Assembly: GCA_003184365.1 (NCBI GenBank)
Contig: NKYR01000025.1
Location: 290,731 to 354,730, forward strand
From: Evernia prunastri
Lineage: Eukaryota; Ascomycota; Lecanoromycetes; Lecanorales; Parmeliaceae
Direction of reading: 5' to 3'
Length of the DNA stretch: 64,000 bases
The position numbers and the translations under genes are program-made. Shown piece after piece: positions 21,571 to 32,897 of the stretch; position 1 is the stretch's first letter; each line of letters starts with the position of its first letter. Below the pieces are notes generated by a model. The model ran no database searches. It was given only the letters and a program-made list of their open reading frames with translations, and was not told where the DNA came from.

Positions 21571-23242
21571 ATGACTACAAGTGGGAGTCCGATCATTGTT
21601 GAACCGACCATTTCCTCGGACGCTCCATTGCCTTCCATCCCCAGTCTGTCCCCTCAACCAAGTTCATCATCCGATTCTTTCGATTCGTCACAACCAATCT
21701 CTGGTGCAAGCAGTGCAACCTCTCGGTCTGTCTCGCCTTCACCAATTCCAAAAAGTACCCCCGCGATAGACAATCAGGAATCGATCGAACTCCCTCCCTT
21801 ACACTCGAATCCATCGTCTTCGGAGAATACATCTGCAGGTCAACTACATGGGCAGGGTAGACCCCCAAGGTCCGTACCCCCCGGACCGGCTGTTGGTCCC
21901 GGGACACAACATGGTGCTTCATGGTTCTCTCGCCTTGGGTCTCTCGCTCCCAGAAAGAAATGGTTCGCAAACACCCTGGGTATCATAAGTCTCGGGCTTA
22001 CAGTGATTGGGATGATTCTATTTGGGGAGCGAACATACAGACTTGCGGTCTGGTCAGCTTGGAATGATGCACTTGACACCTGTGGTCAACTGAACTCGGT
22101 AAGTAGTTCTGGGCTATCAACCTTTTCGTATACTCCTAACGCTTCCGTAGACTAGGATTACACTCGGTCCAAACTGCAAAAAGCTTCTCGCGAATGATAC
22201 GGCGGACGTGACCCTTCCACCTTTTAGCCACTGGAAACGGTATAATCATACCCATTATGGGAGAGCCGCAGGTCTTCTAAGAGCCACAGGTCTGGAAGAC
22301 CGAGGGTCGGAGATAGAGTTCTCTGAATTTCTCGCCCAGTCCTACGAAGACCGAGGGTCGTGGACAAAGATCTCTGCCGACTTTCTCGTAGGGCTGGGCG
22401 AGAAATTCGGCAGAGATCTTTGTCCACGACCCTCGGACGGCTTCATGAAGCGGTCTACTCTACCAACTGACAAGCTTGGAGACAACGCAACGAACTCAAG
22501 CTTCTCCAACTTCTCGTCCGTAGCGATCGTTCTCGCTTCCACTCTTATCATGGGTTTTCTGTCACTCATCGTCTTTCGCCGCTTTTGGAGGACTGAGGAC
22601 GTCTTTACCAGTCCGGTGAGGTCCGATTGGCAAATTAAACGACCCCATCAAGAAGGTCCGGAGACAGTCAGAGGACCAGGTTATCGTAGGATTCGGTGCA
22701 ATCCAGAAGACAATCATCCACTTGGGGAGTTACGGGAAAGAATCCGCAGGTCACAACCTAATGCGGTAGAGAATCCAACTGTCGAGCCTACATGGCAGTC
22801 TCGCAACAACTCCGAAGACACCCTTGTCGGTCCCTGGATTGATACGAAATGGGGTACTTCTAAAGTGTCGCTGACCAATGATGCATCTGATGAGAAACAT
22901 GATAATCTCATTGAGTTGGAGACCGAGGGCCCCAATAAAACGTTCTTCGATCCCGAGACAGGCGAATTTATCCACCTTACACCGTGGAAAAGCACGGGCG
23001 GCGAAGAAGTCCATGGGCTCAAACCGGACGGCAAAGGCAGTACCAAACGCGCTCTTATCCAGATGACTCTTGGAGCCACTGGCTGGGCAGGTGGAAAAAA
23101 CATTGACGACCAGTTGGCGGAAGAGCTACAAGCGAACAGCAAAGTCGCGGACAAGAAGGAATTGATATCGCACCAAGCTGGGGATTGCATCACTGGAGAT
23201 ATGGCGAATGAAGTTCCGTCTGGGAAGCCTACGACGGTCTGA
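21571..23242 (+). CDS. Two-transmembrane hypothetical protein
   Basis: Exons 21571..22098 and 22151..23242 join in phase over a 52-bp GTAAGT..TAG intron, giving about 539 residues. Residues 1-125 are Ser/Pro-rich and disordered-looking. A basic patch (RKK) is followed by a first hydrophobic segment at about 133-151, then a conserved-looking block (LAVWSAWNDALDTCGQ). The middle is probably on the far side of the membrane and N-glycosylated, a second hydrophobic segment lies at about 298-318, and the tail is hydrophilic. I recognise no named domain. Exon 2 contains a perfect 30-bp inverted repeat within the reading frame (see separate entry). The frame stays open through it, so the duplicated DNA is translated. 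An open, coding-like frame without its own ATG continues at about 23280..23786 and may be a further 3' exon. Confidence 0.65.
22325..22436. repeat. Inverted repeat inside coding exon
   Basis: Arms 22351-22380 and 22407-22436 are perfect 30-bp reverse complements. Inside the 26-bp spacer a further 7-bp stem (22382-22388 with 22399-22405) extends the hairpin around a 10-base loop. A second, overlapping inverted pair, 22325-22347 with 22386-22408, matches at 22 of 23 bases. A 15-bp direct repeat (GAAGACCGAGGGTCG) occurs at 22295-22309 and 22346-22360. The arrangement looks like local template switching. Confidence 0.9.
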
Positions 23243-23279
23243 GATTTTTCTTGGTCTTGTGCAGTGAAGAAACGCTGCT

Positions 23280-23786
23280 GAAGGTCGACTCGAGGATCCT
23301 TACGCCGCCGCGAATGAGGAAGACACAGACGAAGTCGATCCCAAAGTCACCGCCTTCCTGCTACGTAAACCTTGGTATGCTCGCATAACACATGAAACCG
23401 ATGCGGATGAGGATGGTGAGGTGGATGCAGACCCATTATCAACGCCGCCTCAACACGTGCCTGATTACTGGAACCGGCCATTACCGCCGATTCCGAACTC
23501 GTATAGAAGTAGGGCTTCTATCACTTCTACTGATCCCGAAACGGCATCTATCGATCTATCAATCGACAAGCCTTCGACAGGCACTGACATGAACTGGGAG
23601 CTTTACACCCAGCCCGATCCTTCCGTTTTCAGCCTGTCCCTATCTCGGACGTGGAAGCCATCGGACCACCCGAGGTCGCAGGACGGCAGATGTATGACCA
23701 TTCCTTCTTCATGGCTTCTATCTACACAAATGGAAATGGAAATACCACCTGGAAATCCGGAATTGCTGGTACCGATCACGCCCTAG
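23280..23786 (+). CDS. Open frame, possible 3' exon of the two-transmembrane gene
   Basis: The frame is open from about 23280 to the stop at 23786 with a protein-like acidic/proline-rich composition (FLLRKPWYAR, PDYWNRPLPPIPNSY, SIDKPSTGTDMNWELY). It has no good ATG near its left end. A splice from the previous gene is possible (acceptor-like GTGCAG or TGAAG at 23261-23273), but no strong donor gives the right phase. It may equally be a separate small gene starting at ATG 23421 or a relic. Function unknown. Confidence 0.4.
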   Translation, partial: EGRLEDPYAAANEEDTDEVDPKVTAFLLRKPWYARITHETDADEDGEVDADPLSTPPQHVPDYWNRPLPPIPNSYRSRASITSTDPETASIDLSIDKPSTGTDMNWELYTQPDPSVFSLSLSRTWKPSDHPRSQDGRCMTIPSSWLLSTQMEMEIPPGNPELLVPITP

Positions 23787-24635
23787 GAGACAATGGGTGA
23801 TAATTTCTTCTAGCACTACTCGTCGATGAAAAAAAGCACCCAGAACGAACACCGGGATGACATCTACTGAGAAGCTCTGAGGAGAAGAAAACACACACCA
23901 ACCTCCTTCAGCCCTACTTCTCCCGTCCTTGGACAACAATTGGAGGTTCCTGCTTGATACTGGCTGCCCGTTGGAGGCGAGTATCGCATCCTACCCGCAG
24001 AATACCCGGATAGCGTCCCCGGGGGAGGGGGGCAGGACAAGGGTGTAGATTACTGCCCTACGACGTTATCTCAAGCGTGCGGACACTCACGTGTTATGAT
24101 GGGTTGGGCACGCCCAGTTTGGGGTGCCGTTTAGACATTGAATCGAAAATGTTGGGACTCGTCATGGAGGCGGGTAGGCGTTGTGGATGGACTGAGGTGC
24201 ATCAAGGGCCTGGGAAGCACATTACCGTGCGGATGTATAGGGTAAGCCTGTATACAAGTCAACCAATCACATTTTTGGCCGATATCTCTAGATGTTCATT
24301 GATTTTTTTGTGAAAGTAGCAAGAGTTGATTATGGCTATTTGGAGCTATGTTGTTCGATTTGAGAAGCAGGATAGCATTTCACGCATGTCTCCTTTCGGC
24401 CATGAGCTGGTAGATGCAATCGTAACTTTTGCCTTTGATGAGCCCTTTCCCTCCTTAGCGCAGAAGCCACGCCTTTCCATCAAGATTAAGCGGCCTCAAG
24501 CAGGCATAAGAATCCATCCATCCTCCTATGTTGAGAATCCCTTCTCCCAGCGCACATAGAATTATCGCTTCCTCCTCGGTCCAGTGCAGCCAATCCCACC
24601 CCTCCCCCGCCTTCCCTATCCTATCTCGAACCGCC
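23787..24635. other. Intergenic, no gene seen
   Basis: Frames at 24077..24313 and 24326..24559 are short and featureless. The right end is the 3' side of the minus-strand MYND gene. Confidence 0.45.
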
Positions 24636-25286
24636 TCACAAGAACGCAGGCCCCAGCTCCTCCGCCTCCAATCCCGCTTCCGTCCCCTTCTTCGGCTTAT
24701 ACCCCCTCCCGCACTCCCTCCTATGCCCCTTCCACCCCTTCACCTGACACTCCTTCCCGCAATACCCCACCTTCCCGCACCCGCCGCACCGCCTCGCGTC
24801 CCCCTTCCCGCACACCGCGCACGCCACCGCCCCGTACTGGATCCCCCACTCCCCACCCTCCGCCTGCTCTTTCTGTCCCCGCTCCAGCTCCGCCGCCTGG
24901 TGCGCGAGCAGCTGCGCCCGCGCCGTGCCCGTGCAGGCGGGGGCGCTGCAGGTCGGGTAGATGGCTATGGCGATCAGGGGCGCGGCGAGGGCGAGGAATG
25001 ATCGGGGGGATTTCAGGCAGTCGGTTGCGGGGGTGCCGCAGGCGATGCAGGTCGAGGCGGCGTTCGTGAGGATCTCCATGCAGGCGGTGTGGTGCTGGGA
25101 TGTGATCACGGTGAGCACGTCGATGAAGGCGGATGTGTAGGCGGGGCTGGCTTGTTGGGTCGGCGTCGCGGAGCAGAGGAAGGAGGGGATCGGGTGCGTG
25201 TGGGTTAGGTTGGTGGGGGGGTGGTTGGTGGCGTAGATGGTGAAGCGGATGAGGGCGGGGGTCGTGTCGTTTGTGGTCGTGGCCAT
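24636..25286 (-). CDS. MYND-type zinc-finger protein
   Basis: Single exon, 216 residues, with an excellent start context (CACCATGGC read on the minus strand). Residues 156-192 form a complete MYND finger with spacing C156-x2-C159-x7-C167-x2-C170-x5-C176-x3-C180-x7-H188-x3-C192, so both zinc sites can be filled. The N-terminal 150 residues are Thr/Ala-rich with extra cysteines (CIAC, C90, C113, C118) but no recognised domain, and no SET domain is present. MYND fingers usually bind proline-rich peptides in partner proteins. This type of small, MYND-only protein is common in fungi and mostly uncharacterised. The last residues after the finger are Lys/Glu-rich. The frames on the plus strand over the same DNA are shadows. 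Confidence 0.88.
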   Translation of the reverse strand: MATTTNDTTPALIRFTIYATNHPPTNLTHTHPIPSFLCSATPTQQASPAYTSAFIDVLTVITSQHHTACMEILTNAASTCIACGTPATDCLKSPRSFLALAAPLIAIAIYPTCSAPACTGTARAQLLAHQAAELERGQKEQAEGGEWGIQYGAVACAVCGKGDARRCGGCGKVGYCGKECQVKGWKGHRRECGRGYKPKKGTEAGLEAEELGPAFL

Positions 25287-26396
25287 GGTGGTGTTGTGTG
25301 GTGTGGTGTGGCGTGGTGGGTTCTGAGGAATATGGAGGTGTGATTGGTTTTGAGGGTGTGAGGTTTGGCGGCGTTTTGAGTAGAGGTAGGTAGAGTGGTG
25401 GAGTTGAACAGCTTGCTCGATTCCTTTAATTTCAAGGTGTTTTGGTGTGGTGAAGTGAGGGAAAAAGTCTGACGCTTGGAAGAACAGAAATAGGAAGAGG
25501 AAGAGGAAGAATGTTGTTATGAAGTTTGGCCATGTTAAAATTGGTGAGAGGGAGTGTCACTTTGTGAGTCTGTGTTATGTATCGAATGTCGAAGTGACAA
25601 TCCCGGTCCTCGATTGAAGAAATGATACGATGATTACATAACCTTCCTCCTGCTGGTCGTGCTGATTCACTTCGATCTTCTTTCATCAAATTCAAAGAAT
25701 TGATTTGATGGCAAGCTAGGAGACCAACCTGTACGTGGGTGCTGGCTGTCTAGTACTGCTCTTCGCCAGTAGCTCAAGTCATCTCTTTCCTCGAGAGCCA
25801 ACTGCACATCTCGATCCCCCCCTCAATCGCTTTAGAGCCCATAACAAATTCGTCTCATTACAGAGTCCTAGCTTCGAGGACAAGCACGACGCAGAATCCG
25901 ATTGATGAATGGGCAACATTGAGCCCTGTTCGTACAATCTCCTGCAATATCCTAGCTAGACGTCTCGATGGTCTTTCTTTCCGTGCGATTGGTCTCGATT
26001 CGAGATGCAGGAAGGACATACCGAGAGTAGAAACGTATGTGACTTTCTCTTCTCAAACTACTCAGTCCTAAATTGGATTGGAGTTCAGCCTCAGGAAGGT
26101 TTCAGACAGTGTAAGATACGTCTCAGGGCTGCTTAAGGGATCGAAGAGAATCAATTCCTTTGCAGGTTCGAATGGGCCCGTCATAACAATGGCGATGCTT
26201 GTCTAATCATGGATTTCTGAACGCTCACTCTTCTTCAAGTGTGCTAGACGTGGCGTTACAACATAGAGCTGTTATAGAGTGAGATACCTTTACCGCAGTA
26301 TGAATGCAACATAACACAACATACATAACGTAACATTGGTGTCTCCAGAGCCTTGACCACTCATCCTCGTGCAATATGTACCTACCTAAAGTGAAG
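25287..26396. other. Intergenic, no gene seen
   Basis: The left part is the MYND gene's upstream region, with GT-rich low complexity at 25290-25320. No convincing frame or RNA is present. Confidence 0.45.
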
Positions 26397-26398
26397 TA

Positions 26399-26624
26399 CT
26401 CGCTGGTTCCATTAGTCTCCGGACATAACAAAAAATTCGTATTTAATGCGCACTGTAATATCTTCCCATCTGAAAGACTTATCAAAAAAGTTACAACTAT
26501 GAAATTTTAGCCAGGCTCTTAAATAATATTTTCCATATCAGATTTATTCTCGTAGGAGCTTTTGTTGATGTGTTGTGTTGAGGTGTCGTTTTCGATCTGT
26601 CCGGAGACTAATGGAACCAACGAG
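26399..26624. mobile_element. MITE-like element with TA flanks
   Basis: A 26-27-bp terminal inverted repeat runs from 26399 to 26425 and from 26598 to 26624 with one mismatch; the element opens CTCGCTGGTTCCATTAG and closes CTAATGGAACCAACGAG. Each end is flanked by TA (26397-26398, 26625-26626), the target duplication of Tc1/mariner-type elements. The 226-bp body is AT-rich and codes for nothing. Classification as a mariner-like MITE is inference from the TIR and TA flanks. Confidence 0.7.
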
Positions 26625-26900
26625 TACCTTAGACGCTAAAGACGCGCCAAGCCTTTTTGTGGGTGTCCTCTCGGCACGTCCCGCATGCTTAAGTCCCGAG
26701 CCTTAGTAGGTAGCCACTAGATTTGCTTCCTGTCAAATTCCTTTCCAATGCTTCATTCCTCCAAGGTCATAGACATAGAACGGTTCGATCAATTATATTG
26801 CTCAGCATCTTTCCTCGTGCGCTACGGTCAGGACCTCATCCGCATCAAGACCATCTATCTCCACCTTCTACACTCAATCATCTATCGTATCCCAACCAGA

Positions 26901-27446
26901 ATGTCAAAAGATCCCATTGACAAGTGGCTAAATGCACTGCAATTCGAGAACTACCGTCTTCAATTCACCCCCAATCCGACTCACGCCAAGGTACTCCAGT
27001 CACAAATTCAAGAATTGGAATCCCAACCCGTAGCTCAAATTGACGGGAACAATCTTCAAGCAACCATTCAGCGCTTGGAGAATTTGAAGCAGGACCTCGC
27101 TTCTGTCCAACAACTAATCAACTTAGCCACAGAGCTTCGCAAGCTAAGAGACCAAATGCGTGAAAAGGGTTTTCTCCTGTCCAACCCAGAAGACACCGAC
27201 GAAGTCCTCGATGGCTTTCACGTATGGTTTGAAAAGAAGAAAATTGAGCAGAGAGAAGAACAATGGCGCAACATCGCTTCTTTCAAACAGTTCTGGCCTA
27301 AGGCGGATGGACCAAGAAGGAGACGGATCGTGGAATTATTTGCGACATATGGTAGGAGACGCCTCAAGTGGGGGATGCTGAATCTGAAGATCGGTACTCC
27401 CCTCAGGATCGGCAGGTGGGCGAGCAGGATCTCTAAGAGGTTTTGA
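26901..27446 (+). CDS. Coiled-coil hypothetical protein
   Basis: ATG 26901 gives 181 residues (the frame is open back to 26748, but that part looks like leader). The first 110 residues are rich in Gln, Leu, Glu and Asn with heptad-like spacing (QSQIQELESQ, LENLKQDL, LRKLRDQM), so a coiled coil is likely. The C terminus is strongly basic (RRRR, GRRRLKW, RISKRF). No signal peptide or transmembrane segment. No family recognised. The MITE-like element lies 280 bp upstream and might touch its promoter. Confidence 0.6.
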   Translation: MSKDPIDKWLNALQFENYRLQFTPNPTHAKVLQSQIQELESQPVAQIDGNNLQATIQRLENLKQDLASVQQLINLATELRKLRDQMREKGFLLSNPEDTDEVLDGFHVWFEKKKIEQREEQWRNIASFKQFWPKADGPRRRRIVELFATYGRRRLKWGMLNLKIGTPLRIGRWASRISKRF

Positions 27447-27864
27447 GGCCCGGGAGCAGACCAACCCGGCTCCATACCGGGAACGGCGACTGTGAACGGT
27501 GGGACGTACGCCAAGATCATCAAAGCTCAGACCGGATGGGAATATCCCTCTTGACGAAGGTCAATTTACCGGCTAAGCCAAGTCTACTCATACGGGTTCG
27601 AATCTCGGTTCATGCTTCAGCCACATCGGCAACGCTCGCATGTATGGTGCAGACTTGTCGTAATTTCGGTCACATATCAGGATGGCAATGATGTGGGTCT
27701 TCACCAATATTGCGACTGCTTTTCGAGCATTGCCGGACGGAGAAGCTCGCTTTCGAGAAAAACCGAATACGCGATTACGCGTTTTCTCGTGCGGCTCTAC
27801 GTTTTAACCGCAGACCTTATTTATACACCTCATTCCGTACGCTGACCAGGTATCTGTCGTCTCC
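27447..27864. other. Spacer, no gene seen
   Basis: A T-arm-like GGGTTCGAATCTC at 27595 lacks the rest of a tRNA. A TATA-like TTATTTATAC at about 27819 may belong to the secreted-protein gene that follows. Confidence 0.4.
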
Positions 27865-28470
27865 ATGTATTGTCATCGCGCACTCGTATCAGTAACACTC
27901 CTCTGGTTGCTCTCTCACACTTTGACGAAAGACGCGTTAGCTATCGCTCCCCATGGAACTACCATCACGGCTTTCAATCACACTCAAGGCAAATCGATCC
28001 TCAACCTCGCCCTTTCTGAAGGTCACCTCAATAGGACTCTCGTTCCCGCTCAAAACTTCGTTTCGTACCAAGTCCCTGACTCACCCGTCACCCTCCTATT
28101 CCATAGCTTCGGTGCCACGATTCCCGTCGATAAATTACTTCAGACAGTCGCCTTAGCTGTGAGCATCTGCTTCAACATTTTAGGCGAGGGGAGAGGAGAA
28201 GTCCCCATTGCGAATGGTTTGTTCATGTATACACGCGAATTCTCGGACCATGACATTGAAATCACCGTGGGCGATTTCCGGGAGATTGATCGACCGATGA
28301 CTTACCACGCCTTGTTCGATGTGGTAAGAGGTGTGGGCGAGTTCATGATAATGCCAGGGCAAAAGGCGCAGGAGTTGGAGTTTGAGGTGGAGCTTCAGGG
28401 GACTGGGTATGTCGGGAGCGGGCATGTCGATTATAAGCGACATGAAACTCCTGCGTCTAGCATCGCATGA
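27865..28470 (+). CDS. Small secreted protein
   Basis: Single exon, 201 residues. A clear signal peptide is present (about residues 1-26, hydrophobic core VTLLWLLSHTL, Ala-rich end). The mature part has three N-glycosylation sequons near its start, no cysteine pairs that would suggest a disulfide-rich effector, and a predicted alpha/beta pattern: LPV-like PVDKLL helix, ILGEGRGEVP turn, DIEITVGDFRE strand, a long helix (ALFDVVRGVGEFMI) and a final strand (LEFEVELQGTG). The same order of segments occurs in the secreted protein at 32.9-33.7 kb, so they may be distant relatives. No enzymatic motif is seen. Function unknown; many fungal secreted proteins of this size act at the host or environment interface, but nothing here shows that. 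Confidence 0.75.
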   Translation: MYCHRALVSVTLLWLLSHTLTKDALAIAPHGTTITAFNHTQGKSILNLALSEGHLNRTLVPAQNFVSYQVPDSPVTLLFHSFGATIPVDKLLQTVALAVSICFNILGEGRGEVPIANGLFMYTREFSDHDIEITVGDFREIDRPMTYHALFDVVRGVGEFMIMPGQKAQELEFEVELQGTGYVGSGHVDYKRHETPASSIA

Positions 28471-31400
28471 TACGATGTCGACTCTATGTTGAATTGACTG
28501 GTGCAGTTCAGCCGGCTGTGTCTTTCAGTTGGAGAATCGTATCCACGTTTCTATCTTGTCGCGCACAGCTCGGAGGCTGTGACCAGGCCTCAATCTCCGG
28601 ATTCTGGTCCATCAACGCTCTGTTGTGTGTGGAGGGTTGACAATGTGATTGATGAGTGTATGCACTTGGTGTCCCGGCAGATCTAGAATCTTGGATCTGT
28701 CAGACGGACATATTCTCTCCATAGATGTCCCGAAGCTCGATCGATAAAATCGCCAAACAAATTAAAAACCTCTGAGTACTCGTCTACAGCTTAGTAATCG
28801 TGGAGAGGGATGAGCCAAGCAAAAGCCAAGGATTGCAATAATCCAAGCGCTCCATCCTTCATCAAAACGAATGCAAGAGCCTGCCATCTCTTGTGAATTC
28901 TCTCCGCAATCCGGCACACAGACTCGTGTGCTTCCTCCTCGCACATTCTTATTCTTCGTCTCTTATAACGCTACTCCTAGCCGAGTCAGGTGCTTGGAGA
29001 CGCCTATCAACGCGCGGATCCTTGTCACAGAGCCTTCAGCACTGACCATGCCGTAACGCCTTGGCATGGCAATTTTTGGTGCATATACAGAACCAATGCA
29101 GTAGCCATTATACATTCGCCAACATTCTTACACCACAGTCTTGTTACAATCACACTGTTACTACGCAGCCGATGAACCAGCCGGTGCTACGCAGTGAAGC
29201 CTCTTTGATTGAGTCTGCTCGTCCCGATGACTGTTGGGATACGAGTCATGAGCATCCGCCTTTCACTTGTCCGCCCGGCAAGCATTTCGGCAAGTTTCTC
29301 ACTCACAATGTCGAGGGGTTCGCATCTCCTCGTTGCTTCAAGGTCTCGCCCCCCCATGGGAAAGAGCTGGAGTGGCTGGAAGCATTTTGAGCGTCGTCAC
29401 GTTCATGGAGGGCACGCAGACGGCGAAGAATGTTTTATTGGAAGCCATCTCGGAAAGTCATGAGGGTGTGGAGGTTGATCACGGAGGCATTTCCCGAGAC
29501 ATCAGTAAGGGGCTAGTAGGTCTGTTTTTCAAAGAGTCATCTGAGTATGACCGCCGAGCTAGAAGGTGTTTAAATGAGAGAAATGAGAGGCGGGAATCTT
29601 TGACGACATGTCCTGTTGAGAGCGACGGCTAAACACTCAGCATACAGTAGGAGAAAGGAGCAAAGATCGCCACCCATGTATCTGAGTCATGAAAAAGGAT
29701 CCCAGCTGGCATCTCATGTGGATGGCGGAAAGCCGTCCAGGAGGAGGTCAGCTCCAGGTTTGATCTGGCGAGCTGTCCCTTTTATCTCTCGCAATATGCC
29801 TGTGATCATTGTATTTCAAACGGACGCTTGGCTCATGGAACAGAACAGTTCTTTCTTTTTATGCGAAGGCTGAACTATTCCTTTAAAGCAGATGTTTACA
29901 TATCGTCCACCTTGAGATAGGAACCATCGCGCCAAACGTTCCGTCCTGAGCTTCAAGTCCCCAACGTTCTGCTAGAGCCCTCTTGCTTTTCTCCAGGGCT
30001 GTTCGATTGAATGGGAATCGGCGATTGAATACCGGCTGTATAGAAACACTTTCCAGATCTGTATCCATGCATGCATGTATTCAACGACTTATTTGTTTTC
30101 CTGCCCACAATCGAATTCTTTCATACGTCCAAGGCTTCTGGAAGTAGAGCATGCATGCGACTATCATGGCAGACCTTCCGGGGACGAACATCGCACGCCG
30201 AACGCCAAACACCGCACGTCGCTGTTCGCTGTGTTGTGATGTCTGAGATGATCGCTTCGATTGCTGGACTTTGCTTTTCATTGCTTTGCTTTGCTTTCTT
30301 TGCTTTTCTTTGCTTTCATCTTGGGTGGAGGGTGAAGAGTGAATGAAGGGTGAAGGGTGCATTCTCCAGAGGTCTAGGTTCACGTGTTGACATTTTACTT
30401 GTGTCGACGCAGCTGGGGCTTTGAGAACATTGGGGGTGCGTTGCGGGAATGGGGTTCATGGGGGAGCTAGGGTGATGGGGAGGGGCGATGGCGAGGGGAG
30501 GGGAGGACAGGATAGGAGACTGATGCTTGACTTCTGTGCTGCTATGTTGTGTTCTTTCATTTTTACCTTGTTCTGATTCCGTTTCTGATTCCGTCTGTTG
30601 CTGGCGGCGACGTTCTCAGACGTGATTCTTTCCTTCGTTGACTGCTTTGCTATACTTGAGTGTACTTGAACTGTGAAAGAACCCGCCCTACCTGCCTACC
30701 TGCCTACCTGCCTACCTCGCCGTCGATTGAAGCCGTCCCGCGCTCCGTCAGTTCAGCCCAGCTTAGCATAGATCGTCAAGGCAACCCAACTTTCATAAGC
30801 TGTCATCGCCGGTTACCACATCGCATCGGGAGTTTGATTTGATATGGAACCACCCTGGTTTAGAGCAGGTTTCGAAAAGAAGGCCGCGTGGGACAGTGCG
30901 GTGCTGGCCGACTCTTTCCTTGTTTGCCCTATTACCTCGTTCTTTTCATTTCCTTACTAACGTCCTTTCTTCCTGGCTGCAATCTTGCTGTCCTTTCTTC
31001 CGGCGCCCCTATCTGTCTTCCTTCGTCGAGAAATCTTTTATACAATTTCATCACGTCTCGCCGGGATCGGAGCGGAGACGTCTTCTTGGCGCTCTACTTA
31101 GAGGCGCTATTTCGCGTTGGTATTGATGTCGATGTCGATGACTCGATGCCGACCTCGCACTTGCACATGCACTTGTACTTGCACTCGCAGCGATGTGTTG
31201 TGGTGTGATTCAGTGCGAGAGACTTAAGGAGACGTTGGGGTGGGGGAGGGGAGAGCTGTGTTTTCGATTTTGACAGTGGAAGGCGCGAAGAGGTTGATGT
31301 CGTCGTGAGCGTTTGTGGAATCGGGGGTCGCTGCGGGGGGTTGGCGGTGATTGTGACGGTCACGGTGAGGTGGAAAGTTAAGGGTTAAGGGATTGAGGGT

Positions 31401-32897
31401 TGGAGAAGTTGAGAAGGTGGAGAGGTGAGAGGGTGTATGCTGCTGTGGCTGAGAAGAAGGCTGTCTGGGTAGGGATGGTGGGGAGGCGCTTGAGGGAGAA
31501 GTTAAATTCTGTGAGGGGAGTGAGGTTGGGATGGGGTGTCTCCAGGTAAGTCTTCTGGAGCACGTGAGGTGTTATTTGTGATGCATATATATATAGACTG
31601 CACCCTTATATCTTGTTGCGGCTTTTGCGTTCGCTTTCATTATGGCGATGTCGAGCGTACTTTTATTGGAGACTTTTGCAAAAAGTGATCAGATTGTCTC
31701 GACTCCGCTCATGTGAAAGCTTCCCTTCGCGTGCCATCTCTCTCTCTCTCGTGTGCTTTAAAGCGCATTCCGTTTGTCTAAGCATTCGAATAAAACCTGT
31801 GACATTAGGTCCAGACCGTTCAATATAGAAAGCACTTCCACCCCGTTTTGCGTCCTTTCGCGTTCCCCATCGACTACGCTCGCTCTACCCTCTCTGCTCA
31901 TTTCTGAACCTTTTCTTTTGTCTTTGCTAACGAATCGAAACTATCATCTTGGAGTATGCCCTTACGAAGGGCGCAAAGACGTATATGATTGATTCCTTTC
32001 TCACGCGGATTCTTAGGGCGGCGGATAGCATGGTCTTCTCTTGCATCTGCTGCTCTCTTATAGTTGCTGAACTTTTCTGAAGTCTCCGGCCTCAATTATT
32101 CAATGATGATGATGATGGAAAGAGTAAGCGGTCACTAGCCGATGGGGTTGTGCGTTCGCTTGATACGCCCTGACATAGAGGCATCTTTGATCTCTACTCC
32201 CTTATTTGATCTTGATGGACTCTGCGCCACAAAAAAATGCTGCTTTGGAGCTGCTTGTTTGTTTCGTCGTGGTGGTCTTCTGTGTGGGTAGTGCTGGATG
32301 GTGCTGAACAAACGAGTGATATCATTGGTATCGTACTTAACAATGATAAGTATGGAAGGCGCGTACAGAGCCTTGGCACTCGACTTCCATTCGCTTGACC
32401 AAATCAACTCCATCGAGATCCTTTCCAGAATGTCCGCCGGCAGGTAAAGATTCCGAGTAGATAGCAGACTCATCGGATTTCCTACGCTCAATCGACCACG
32501 ATGAATGTCAAATCCCATGAGGCAAATTTCCCAACCTCTCCACTCCACCTCTTTGGTACCTTGCATACACCCGATTGATCCGCGCGTCCACCCAAGGAGC
32601 CAAGGCTGCAGGATTTATGGGTTATCGTGAGCCGCACCGAACATTTTATCGTGGGCGACGTGGGGGTGGAGGGCCTCGTATTCGATGTCGCGACAGCCGA
32701 CGATCTTACATAGCTACTCTCAACAATTTTTGAACGCGGAAGGGACTCCGTATGTGATGCAAGGGCGTCAGCTCCGGTACAAAAAGCCTTGGGGCTGTAC
32801 CCCCAATTTCCCACGTGTGGTTCCTACATATTAGGGAATTCGGACCCACTGCACGAGCTTCTTTGAACGTCGTTGCTGTGCTTTGGCACAGATAAGG
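28471..32897. other. Long gene-poor stretch with microsatellites
   Basis: 4.4 kb without a gene I can support. Overlapping frames at 29.1-29.6 kb (one reading SILSVVTFMEGTQTAKNVLL) and minus-strand frames at 32.1-32.8 kb have some coding-like character but no recognised family and no clear splice structure. Simple repeats: (TTTGC)n-like at about 30268-30322, CCTACCTG units at about 30688-30718, and TTGCAC/ACTTGC units at about 31157-31190. Confidence 0.5.
30688..30718. repeat. CCTACCTG microsatellite
   Basis: About four tandem copies of an 8-bp unit (CTACCTGC) on the plus strand, in non-coding sequence. Confidence 0.8.

Noticed and set aside
24528..25069. Long Pro/Arg/Ser frames on the plus strand
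   Set aside because: Shadows of the GC-rich MYND gene on the minus strand.
27550..27620. GGGTTCGAATCTC as a tRNA T-arm
   Set aside because: No D-arm or acceptor partner in the 75 bases before it.
29061..29632. Three overlapping plus-strand frames with some coding-like words
   Set aside because: No consistent splice model, no family match, each frame short.
30081..30383. Lys/Ser/Gln-rich minus-strand frame of 100 residues
   Set aside because: Driven by the TTTGC simple repeat on the other strand.
32135..32814. Minus-strand frames of 108 and 143 residues
   Set aside because: Overlap each other, no recognisable domain, no convincing junction.
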